Shown in pieces: positions 1 through 5,143 of a stretch of DNA of 6,390 nt. The translations under genes and the position numbers were made by a program. The DNA is taken from the NCBI GenBank assembly GCA_021837545.1, contig JAKBFR010000127.1:1-6390 (forward strand). Direction: 5' to 3'. Each line of letters starts with the position of its first letter. The stretch's first letter is position 1. The notes below the pieces were generated by a model. That model saw only the letters and a list, made by a program, of their open reading frames with translations, made no database searches and had not been told where the DNA came from. This stretch comes from Bacillota bacterium (GTDB lineage: Bacteria; Bacillota_A; Clostridia; Clostridiales; Clostridiaceae).

Positions 1-217
1 TGTTAATCAAGTAATTGAAGTGACAAGAAAGGTTACTGGTCACGAAATAAAAGCAGAAATTGCACCTAGACGTGCCGGAGACCCAGCAGTACTCATAGCT
101 TCTAGTGATAAAGCACGTGAAATTCTGGGATGGAAGCCTAAATATGCTTCCCTTGAAACCATTATAGAAACTGCGTGGCAGTGGCATAAGGGACATCCAA
201 GGGGATATGAAAAATAA
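1..217 (+). CDS. galE: UDP-glucose 4-epimerase, C-terminal end (partial, 5' end outside window)
   Basis: The open frame enters from the left edge (first full codon at 2) and stops at TAA 215-217, giving the last 71 residues. The tail carries hallmarks of the GalE C-terminus: a PRRAGDPA segment, then an LGWKPKY segment, an acidic/hydrophobic helix ending in AWQWHKGHP, and a final GY-containing end. GalE is a cytoplasmic NAD-dependent short-chain dehydrogenase-type enzyme that interconverts UDP-glucose and UDP-galactose, supplying precursors for surface polysaccharides. The catalytic Ser/Tyr-x3-Lys and the NAD-binding fold lie outside the window, so activity cannot be judged. The GTG at 20 is an internal codon, not the start. 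A terminator follows 45 nt after the stop, so it is probably transcribed separately from the Wzz/kinase genes. A related UDP-sugar epimerase is the main alternative. Confidence 0.9.
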   Translation, partial: VNQVIEVTRKVTGHEIKAEIAPRRAGDPAVLIASSDKAREILGWKPKYASLETIIETAWQWHKGHPRGYEK

Positions 218-262
218 GCTTATAGAAATTTTGTAAATATGAAGAATTTACTCAAAACATAT

Positions 263-303
263 AAAACTATCAAAACACAGAGATGCGTTTTGGTAGTTTT
301 TTT
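263..303 (+). terminator. Rho-independent terminator after galE
   Basis: A 14-bp stem pairs 263-276 with 287-300, with one T:G wobble, around a 10-nt loop (277-286). The right arm ends in TTTT and runs straight into TTT at 301-303, giving a seven-T tract. It lies 45 nt past the galE stop and separates galE from the operon that starts at 485. Confidence 0.85.
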
Positions 304-484
304 GCGTGAAAAAAAATCATTTTATTAAAAGCATATATATGAAAGTTATGATTAAAAAAATCAATAATTTTAACATCTCTATAGGTGAAAAAATTAAAAA
401 ATTATGAGTAATAATTCTCCGCTAATAATAATAATATAGGTATATGTATATATAAATATATATTAAAAACTAGGGGGTAAGAAA

Positions 485-1162
485 ATGGAGCAAGAAAGAG
501 AAATAGATCTACTAGAGGTGTGGCAGATAATTCTTAAGAGAAAATGGACAATCATATATATTACATTATTTTCTGTAATAATTGCGGCAATGGTGAGTTT
601 CTTTTTTATAAAGCCTGTGTATCAGGCAAAGGTAAGTGTAATCATAGGTAAAGAAGCAGCTAAGGTTTTCTATGAAGATAGATATACTAGTAGTGATATT
701 ACTATGTATCAGAATTTAGTTAAAACTTATTCAGAAATAGCAAAGTCCAATTCAGTTTTGAAAAAAACTCAGGAGGGCATTAAGGAATATAGTACAAATG
801 ATATTAGTAATTTAATAACAGTTACTCCTAAAACAAATACTCAGATATTAGAGCTGATAGTAAAGGGAGATACTCCAAGCATTACAGCAAATGTAGCCAA
901 AGAATTAGTGAAAAATTTCATATTAGAATCTAGAAGGGTATTGCCGGCAGGAGATATAGAAATTCTTGATGAGCCAGAAACTCCAAGTGCACCTATATCA
1001 CCTAATAGAAAGAGAAATGTTTCAATTGCCTTTTTTCTGGGACTAATGGTTTCGACAGGTTTAGTTATTTTGCTTGAGTTTATTGACCAAACTGTGAGGA
1101 CTGAGGAAGACATAAAGGATTGTTTGGACATGCCTATTTTAATTTCTATTCCAAAACGATAA
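485..1162 (+). CDS. Wzz/CapA/YveK-type polysaccharide chain-length regulator and BY-kinase activator
   Basis: This 225-residue protein has the standard layout of the Gram-positive Wzz-family adaptor: a short cytoplasmic N-terminus with an EIDLLEVWQIILKRKW segment, transmembrane helix 1 (about residues 21-42), an extracytoplasmic region (about 43-178), the proline-rich EPETPSAPISPN motif (163-174) just before transmembrane helix 2 (about 179-198), and a cytoplasmic tail with the TEEDIK...MPILISIP pattern. In this family the tail binds and activates the cytoplasmic BY-kinase, and the pair controls export and chain length of capsule or exopolysaccharide. The length matches Firmicute homologues and is shorter than proteobacterial Wzz/Wzc. 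The ATG has a strong AGGGGG (472-477) 7 nt upstream. The kinase gene begins 20 nt after its stop, which supports co-transcription and partnership. No clear promoter was found between 304 and 470. Confidence 0.9.
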   Translation: MEQEREIDLLEVWQIILKRKWTIIYITLFSVIIAAMVSFFFIKPVYQAKVSVIIGKEAAKVFYEDRYTSSDITMYQNLVKTYSEIAKSNSVLKKTQEGIKEYSTNDISNLITVTPKTNTQILELIVKGDTPSITANVAKELVKNFILESRRVLPAGDIEILDEPETPSAPISPNRKRNVSIAFFLGLMVSTGLVILLEFIDQTVRTEEDIKDCLDMPILISIPKR

Positions 1163-1182
1163 TTTAGTAGGAGGATGAGAAA

Positions 1183-3963
1183 GTGATGCGCGAAGATATG
1201 ATAAAAATTAATGAGGCTAAATCATCTATGGCTGAGATTTATAGAGTGTTAAGAAATAATATTGAATTTGCATATAATAATTCTAATGTTAAAAGTGTAC
1301 TTATTACTAGTACTAAAAATGGAGAGGGAAAAACTACGGTTGCAGCAAACTTAGCTGTAACCATGGCAAACAGTGGTAAAAAAACTCTTCTAATAGATTG
1401 TAATTTAAATAGTCCAAGCCTTCATAAAGTATTTAGAACTGTTAATAATGTTGGATTAACAACTATTCTTAAAAATGAAAAATATAATGGACAAGCAGCA
1501 ATTAAGACTAATTATGAAAATCTTTATTTGCTTACCAGTGGACTAAATAGTGAAAAATTCTCCGAGTTACTTATGAGTAATAAAATAGGTGACTTTTTAA
1601 AACTTACTAAGGAAAAATATGATTTTGTTATTGTGGATACTCCAGCGATAATGGAGCAAAGCGATGCCCAAATTATTTCACAATATGTAGATGGCTGCCT
1701 TTTAGTTATTGGAGCTGGTGAAGTGAATATGGAAGAGGCTAGAAAAACAAAGGAACTTTTAGAAAAGGTAAATGCCAAAATATTAGGAGCAGTGTTAAAT
1801 AAGACTGAGGACACAAAGAAATTTGGTAGCGATATTGGAGAGGATGAAAATGTGATAGTGACTGAAGTTGAGAAAGTGAAAGAGTTTAAGGAAAAGTTTA
1901 GTTTAGGGAATTTAAAAGGAGGAAGGAATGTGAGAAAAAGAGGTGTTTTTGCTAGATTTTTTACTATGTTTATGGCGGTGATGATGTTATTAACGTTGCA
2001 ACCAGGGACGATTATTGCAAAGGCCAGCAATTTGACTGCAGGGGTACAAACAGAAAATCAAGGATTTTTTTATAATAGTCAACAAAATGGAGATATATCT
2101 TTTGACCTATCGGAAAATACAATCAGTGTTAGAGTAAAGAAGAACAACAATAATAAAGCGTATATGGATTCAGCGACACAGATTTGGGGAAGTTATGGAG
2201 GCGAGTGGGTTCTTATAAAAGATTTTGGGACAACAAGCACACAAAATGATATTGGAGAAAATTATATTTATACTTGGAATTTAAATTCACTTGATGCAAA
2301 AAATGAATCTTATTATGCAGAAAATTCATTAGTAAATACAGGTGAATATAAAGTTTATGTGAAATATAAGGATAAACCTAATGACACCAAATATCAAGAA
2401 AAAATTAAGACTTTTTATTTGAATGATAAACTTAATAACCAAGCTAATATTATTACTTCCTTTGATATGGGTAATGATATATGGACAAATTGGAATAAAT
2501 TAAACCAACCCTCATTAGCCAAAGTTAGTAGTAACAATATATCAAATTTGGAATTCGATAATGCGAGTATTTTCAATTTTATAAAAGGTCTTTCAGATGA
2601 TGTAGAAAAATATTGGAATTATCCGGTGGTGGCAAATCAAAATTTCCCATTTTTAATATTTACAGATATGAATATTACACAAAATAATTATGAGGTATTA
2701 ATAAAGGGATATGAGGATCATACGGTAGGACATAATGACATAAAAAAGTTAGCTCCTAATTTGTGGTTGTGGATTCCGAAAGAAAGTGGCATATTTAACA
2801 TAGTTATGAAGGATGAAACTAGCGGAATTGTATCTACAAGAAAAGTTTATGTAAATTTATGTAGTGGTGAATATTTGCAGTTAGGAGATATAAGCGCTGG
2901 AACAAGCACAGACGGTACAGGTTATGTAGATGCCGGAATCGTGGCTGGTAATGCTAACAATGCAGTAAAGAAGTATGTTATATCAGAGCCTAGTGTTTGG
3001 TCAAGAACCATAAAAGATTATAAAGATCAAAGTAATACTTCTTTTACATTTAGAAAAGGAAATTACAATGTAGCTGCATATGTAAAATCAGCGAATTCTA
3101 TAGAATTTGAAGATGCCAAGGCTATAAATTACCCTAAATCCTTGATTAATGGGTTAAATGTGAAGTTGGATATGGTTCCAAGGAATCCCAAAAACGAAGA
3201 TGGCACATATAACAAAAACACAGTTTTTGATTTTACAATTAATGTAACTGGAGTAGAGGACACAGAGAAGCGGAATCTTGAGTATGCCTTCTTGAAATGG
3301 GATGCCAGAGGAAAAGAGTTGATTCAAGAGTATAGCACTCTTAACACTTTTACGTGGACACCTGGTATAGGCCCATGGGGTCCTAAAGATTCAGGAGAAT
3401 ATGTAATTTATGGTAGAGTTAGGCAAGCAAATAATGGGGCAGATGGGTTACCTAATTCCTACGAGAAAGAAGATTCTAAAGCAATTAAAATATATGATGC
3501 ACAAGTTGGAAATGTCAAAATTACTAGCACCAAAATAGATAACAAAGAAATAGGCAATAAAGGTAATAGTAATATTGATAATAGATCAGTTACTGATCAT
3601 CAAATGCATTATATAGACATTACTGCAGAGTATAACAATGGAAGCTCATTAAGTAAAGTTGTAAATAAGGATGAGAGTAAAGATAAAGATAAAGATAAAG
3701 ATAAAGATAAAGATAAAGATAAAGATAAAGATAAGTGTCCTCCAACCCCTACACCTACAACTACAACTATTAAAGATAGATTAATGTATAAAGCTTATGC
3801 CACACATGATGGCGTATTTATGGCCCTTAACGATTATAGCCCAAATAACATTATACCTTTCTACCCCAAGAGTAAGGGTGCTTACAAAATACTTGTATTA
3901 GTAAAGGATTCCTTATCTGGTTCAGAAGAAGATAGACAAGAATATACCATAAACGTTAATTAA
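1183..3963 (+). CDS. BY-kinase (CpsD/CapB/YwqD-like) fused in frame to a secreted multi-module protein
   Basis: This is one uninterrupted frame of 926 codons. Residues 1-215 are a BY-kinase domain: EX2RX2R oligomerisation motif E18-R21-R24, Walker A with GEGKTT at 47-52 (K50), Walker A' region LLIDCNLNSP with D72, and Walker B VIVDTPA with D152. BY-kinases are cytoplasmic tyrosine kinases that work with Wzz-type activators. Residues 216-249 are a charged linker. Residues 250-281 look like a signal peptide: RKR, a hydrophobic core, and AKA before S282. Residues 283-926 are an extracellular-type region of about five beta-sandwich-like modules with recurring W...GxY...V.VK patterns (G387-Y389, W528-W530/G536, W606/G626-Y628, W706/G738-Y740, G899-Y901), resembling three-Tyr (Y_Y_Y) repeats. 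Ordinary Firmicute BY-kinases are about 220-250 residues with a C-terminal Tyr cluster, absent here. AGGAGG (1169-1174) lies 8 nt before GTG 1183; ATG 1186 is also possible. It may represent two genes; see the nested entry at 1930. Confidence 0.8.
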   Translation: MMREDMIKINEAKSSMAEIYRVLRNNIEFAYNNSNVKSVLITSTKNGEGKTTVAANLAVTMANSGKKTLLIDCNLNSPSLHKVFRTVNNVGLTTILKNEKYNGQAAIKTNYENLYLLTSGLNSEKFSELLMSNKIGDFLKLTKEKYDFVIVDTPAIMEQSDAQIISQYVDGCLLVIGAGEVNMEEARKTKELLEKVNAKILGAVLNKTEDTKKFGSDIGEDENVIVTEVEKVKEFKEKFSLGNLKGGRNVRKRGVFARFFTMFMAVMMLLTLQPGTIIAKASNLTAGVQTENQGFFYNSQQNGDISFDLSENTISVRVKKNNNNKAYMDSATQIWGSYGGEWVLIKDFGTTSTQNDIGENYIYTWNLNSLDAKNESYYAENSLVNTGEYKVYVKYKDKPNDTKYQEKIKTFYLNDKLNNQANIITSFDMGNDIWTNWNKLNQPSLAKVSSNNISNLEFDNASIFNFIKGLSDDVEKYWNYPVVANQNFPFLIFTDMNITQNNYEVLIKGYEDHTVGHNDIKKLAPNLWLWIPKESGIFNIVMKDETSGIVSTRKVYVNLCSGEYLQLGDISAGTSTDGTGYVDAGIVAGNANNAVKKYVISEPSVWSRTIKDYKDQSNTSFTFRKGNYNVAAYVKSANSIEFEDAKAINYPKSLINGLNVKLDMVPRNPKNEDGTYNKNTVFDFTINVTGVEDTEKRNLEYAFLKWDARGKELIQEYSTLNTFTWTPGIGPWGPKDSGEYVIYGRVRQANNGADGLPNSYEKEDSKAIKIYDAQVGNVKITSTKIDNKEIGNKGNSNIDNRSVTDHQMHYIDITAEYNNGSSLSKVVNKDESKDKDKDKDKDKDKDKDKDKCPPTPTPTTTTIKDRLMYKAYATHDGVFMALNDYSPNNIIPFYPKSKGAYKILVLVKDSLSGSEEDRQEYTINVN
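1917..1932 (+). promoter_or_regulatory. Internal ribosome binding site and GTG start inside the fused frame
   Basis: AGGAGG at 1917-1922 is followed after 7 nt by GTG at 1930-1932, in the same frame as the upstream kinase. This is as good as any ribosome binding site in the window. It sits exactly where the kinase homology has ended and immediately before codons for a Lys/Arg-rich, then hydrophobic, signal peptide. The most natural reading is the true or ancestral start of a separate secreted-protein gene. Confidence 0.75.
1930..3963 (+). CDS. Nested or ancestral separate gene: secreted multi-module (Y_Y_Y-like) surface protein
   Basis: Starting at GTG 1930 the same frame gives a 677-residue protein with a classic Gram-positive signal peptide: basic start RKRG, hydrophobic core about residues 6-23, and AKA just before the probable cleavage after residue 32. 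The mature part has about five modules of 90-140 residues, each with buried-type Trp/Tyr positions and a closing GEYKVYVKYKD / SGIFNIVMKD / GNYNVAAYVK / SGEYVIYGRV / KGAYKILVLVKD strand. This resembles three-Tyr (Y_Y_Y) or Ig-like repeats seen in clostridial surface proteins and points to binding of ligands or polysaccharide rather than catalysis; no enzyme motif, LPXTG or S-layer motif was seen. The last module holds a (Lys-Asp)9 plus Pro/Thr insertion. This entry overlaps the fusion above because the frame has no stop between them; whether cells make the long form, this short form or both cannot be told from sequence. Confidence 0.6.
   Translation: MRKRGVFARFFTMFMAVMMLLTLQPGTIIAKASNLTAGVQTENQGFFYNSQQNGDISFDLSENTISVRVKKNNNNKAYMDSATQIWGSYGGEWVLIKDFGTTSTQNDIGENYIYTWNLNSLDAKNESYYAENSLVNTGEYKVYVKYKDKPNDTKYQEKIKTFYLNDKLNNQANIITSFDMGNDIWTNWNKLNQPSLAKVSSNNISNLEFDNASIFNFIKGLSDDVEKYWNYPVVANQNFPFLIFTDMNITQNNYEVLIKGYEDHTVGHNDIKKLAPNLWLWIPKESGIFNIVMKDETSGIVSTRKVYVNLCSGEYLQLGDISAGTSTDGTGYVDAGIVAGNANNAVKKYVISEPSVWSRTIKDYKDQSNTSFTFRKGNYNVAAYVKSANSIEFEDAKAINYPKSLINGLNVKLDMVPRNPKNEDGTYNKNTVFDFTINVTGVEDTEKRNLEYAFLKWDARGKELIQEYSTLNTFTWTPGIGPWGPKDSGEYVIYGRVRQANNGADGLPNSYEKEDSKAIKIYDAQVGNVKITSTKIDNKEIGNKGNSNIDNRSVTDHQMHYIDITAEYNNGSSLSKVVNKDESKDKDKDKDKDKDKDKDKDKCPPTPTPTTTTIKDRLMYKAYATHDGVFMALNDYSPNNIIPFYPKSKGAYKILVLVKDSLSGSEEDRQEYTINVN
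3679..3735 (+). repeat. AAAGAT hexanucleotide tandem repeat encoding (Lys-Asp)9
   Basis: Nine perfect copies of AAAGAT run from 3679 to 3732, followed by AAG. They encode KD repeated nine times (residues 833-850 of the long frame), then Lys-Cys and a PPTPTPTTTT stretch. Because the unit is 6 nt, copy-number changes keep the frame and would only lengthen or shorten the charged insert. The insert interrupts the last beta-type module, probably in a loop between strands. It is not a CRISPR array: there are no spacers. Confidence 0.95.
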
Positions 3964-4000
3964 GATTAATCTATAAGATGGAAGATTGGAGTGCTGTAGG

Positions 4001-4630
4001 ATGAAAAATAATAAAACCTCAAAGAAAAATATATTAATTGTAATAATTTCAATATCACTAACCTTAAATATATTATTTATAGGGCAAAACCTTAAAGTTA
4101 GTGCGCAAAACAAATCAATTATAAAAAATTACACAGAAAAACAAGCAGAGCTAAATACTAAGCTGACTGCCACAGATGCTGATTTGGAAAAAATCTTTGA
4201 TAAGTATTATTCAGAAAGACTGCAAAAATTTATGGATCAGGATGACTTAATGTTTTTATCTCAAAGACAGTGGAATTATGCTTTTACTATGAATGGAGTA
4301 GGCATCGGAGAAAGCACTATTTATACTGAGGAGAAAAATCTTAAGTTTGTATTGGCAGAATTTCAGAATATAGAAAAAATACTACCTCAGGATATTTTGA
4401 AAAAAGGTAGTGTAACAGGAGGAGATCCAAATGATAGCTTGGAAGCTCAGGTAAATATCAGTTCTTTAGCTAAATACAATAAATATGATGAGAATCAAGA
4501 GCAAGGTACACGTATATGTTATGAATTTAAAGATCTTCAGCCTGGAACAATAATTACATTGAAACTTAGTGAAGCCCTTAAGTACAGACTTAATTTAAAA
4601 GAAAATGTAATTGAAATTATAGTTAGATAA
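4001..4630 (+). CDS. Membrane-anchored or secreted protein of unknown family, third gene of the Wzz/kinase operon
   Basis: I do not recognise the family. The 209-residue product starts with a basic stretch (K2, K5, K8, K9), then a hydrophobic segment at about residues 11-28, and a VSA before Q36 that could be a signal-peptidase site, so it is either secreted or held by one N-terminal helix with the bulk outside. Residues about 37-75 are rich in Lys, Glu, Leu and Asp and look helical, possibly a short coiled coil or stalk. The remainder looks mixed alpha/beta, with a GSVTGGDPNDS turn-rich stretch and a C-terminal region DLQPGTIITLKLSEAL ending IEIIVR. There is one Cys and no visible catalytic motif. 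ATG 4001 is preferred because GGAG (3988-3991) lies 9 nt upstream; TTG 3986 would add five residues but lacks a good site. It begins 37 nt after the fused gene's stop and is followed by a terminator, so it is probably co-transcribed with the kinase/ectodomain gene. Confidence 0.8.
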   Translation: MKNNKTSKKNILIVIISISLTLNILFIGQNLKVSAQNKSIIKNYTEKQAELNTKLTATDADLEKIFDKYYSERLQKFMDQDDLMFLSQRQWNYAFTMNGVGIGESTIYTEEKNLKFVLAEFQNIEKILPQDILKKGSVTGGDPNDSLEAQVNISSLAKYNKYDENQEQGTRICYEFKDLQPGTIITLKLSEALKYRLNLKENVIEIIVR

Positions 4631-4635
4631 AACAC

Positions 4636-4673
4636 AAAAAATCATAGGCTAGAAAATAGCTCTATGATTTTTT
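4636..4673 (+). terminator. Rho-independent terminator ending the Wzz/kinase operon
   Basis: The arms 4636-4651 and 4657-4673 pair over 16 bp with a single bulged T at 4661 and a GAAAA loop (4652-4656). The left arm starts with A6 and the right arm ends with T6, so it could work in both directions. It lies 5 nt after the stop of the 4001-4630 gene. Confidence 0.85.
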
Positions 4674-4682
4674 GCAAAAAAA

Positions 4683-4719
4683 AGTTGTACAAGCTTTCTC
4701 TTGGAAAGCATGTACAACT
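4683..4719 (-). terminator. Rho-independent terminator of the small minus-strand gene
   Basis: Arms 4683-4698 and 4704-4719 pair except for one A/A mismatch (4692/4710) around a 5-nt loop. Read on the - strand, the hairpin is followed by T8 (the A run 4676-4683 on the + strand). On the + strand only CTTTT follows, so the main direction is -. It starts 28 nt past the stop of the 47-codon gene at 4748-4891, which supports that gene being real. Confidence 0.8.
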
Positions 4720-4747
4720 CTTTTAAGTTACCGTGAATTTTATTGCT

Positions 4748-4891
4748 TTATTTAGCTAAAACTAATTGTACTCCATATTTATTTTTAAAGTCTTCATCTT
4801 TACTTGTAGCACCAATAAAATAAGAACCTTTCAGAAAAGCAGTTATAGAAATTAATATAATAAGATCTTTAAATATTAAATTAATTTTCAT
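4748..4891 (-). CDS. Small hydrophobic peptide, 47 residues, function unknown
   Basis: On the - strand ATG (4889-4891) opens a 47-codon frame ending at TAA (4748-4750). It has an AGGGAG site 7 nt upstream (4899-4904 on the + strand) and a dedicated terminator downstream. The product starts MKINLIFKDLI, continues as a hydrophobic segment (about residues 10-20, LIILISITAFL), then KGSYFIGA and a polar tail TSKDEDFKNKYG followed by VQLVLAK. This is the shape of a short signal-peptide or single-helix membrane peptide. A cleavage after A28 would release about 19 residues, similar in layout to Phr/RRNPP-type signalling pre-peptides, but no receptor gene is next to it. It has no Cys, so an AgrD-type cyclic thiolactone peptide is unlikely. 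A membrane toxin of a type I system or a small membrane-protein partner are other options. No clear -35/-10 was found upstream. Confidence 0.7.
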   Translation of the reverse strand: MKINLIFKDLIILISITAFLKGSYFIGATSKDEDFKNKYGVQLVLAK

Positions 4892-4898
4892 AACATTT

Positions 4899-4904
4899 CT
4901 CCCT
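4899..4904 (-). promoter_or_regulatory. Ribosome binding site of the 47-codon minus-strand gene
   Basis: The - strand reads AGGGAG here, 7 nt before ATG 4891. Another ATG at 4896 is out of frame and stops after two codons, so this site fixes the start of the small gene at 4891. Confidence 0.7.
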
Positions 4905-5057
4905 TCATGATAATACTATATTATTATGTTATTATTTTGCCCGAAAATAAAATTAAAAGACTATTGAATCATAGGGAATTAGCTAAAATATATACATGGT
5001 TATATTGTTAACTTCCAATGGATGTGAAAAATAAAATTACATAAAAACCCAAAAAAA

Positions 5058-5089
5058 TTCACAAAACTACAAAAATATTGTATTATAAT
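5058..5089 (+). promoter_or_regulatory. Probable sigma-A promoter for the MBL-fold lipoprotein gene
   Basis: A perfect TATAAT -10 box lies at 5084-5089, about 55 nt before the ATG. The best -35-like match is TTCACA at 5058-5063, but its spacing of 20 nt is longer than ideal; a weaker CACAAA at 5060-5065 would give 18 nt. A start of transcription near 5096 would leave a leader of roughly 48 nt containing AGGAGG at 5133-5138. The -10 is convincing; the -35 is not. Confidence 0.55.
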
Positions 5090-5143
5090 ACATAATGAAT
5101 TTGACTATTTAACAATTAGTAAGAGACTAACAAGGAGGATTTT

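Noticed and set aside
239..328. 29-codon plus-strand frame starting at ATG 239
   Set aside because: It has no ribosome binding site and runs through the galE terminator hairpin.
304..470. Possible riboswitch or promoter in the leader of the Wzz-like gene
   Set aside because: The stretch is very A/T-rich; I found no structured element, no c-di-GMP-type riboswitch core and no convincing -35/-10 pair. TATGAT at 347-352 lacks a matching -35.
841..1131. Minus-strand open frame opposite the Wzz-like gene
   Set aside because: It is antisense to a well-supported gene, lacks a good ribosome binding site and its product is Ser/Ile/Leu-rich without recognisable motifs.
1524..2030. Minus-strand 168-codon frame opposite the kinase/signal-peptide junction
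   Set aside because: The plus-strand frame has clear kinase motifs here; the antisense product is low-complexity Ser/Phe/Thr-rich, as expected for a shadow.
3679..3735. CRISPR-like array
   Set aside because: The repeat unit is only 6 nt, without spacers, and is in frame inside a coding region.
3986..4003. TTG start adding five residues (MECCR) to the 4001 gene
   Set aside because: ATG 4001 has GGAG 9 nt upstream, and the product then begins with a normal basic signal-peptide start; TTG has no good upstream site.
3922..4113. Minus-strand frame over the start of the 4001 gene
   Set aside because: It overlaps two plus-strand genes, and its Phe/Ile-rich composition is the complement of an A-rich coding region.
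4748..4891. AgrD-type cyclic autoinducer peptide
   Set aside because: There is no Cys for a thiolactone, no typical acidic/Pro C-terminal tail and no agrB-like gene next to it.
4996..5034. 12-codon frame starting at ATG 4996 upstream of the MBL gene
   Set aside because: It has no ribosome binding site, lies upstream of the promoter -10 and is too short to support.
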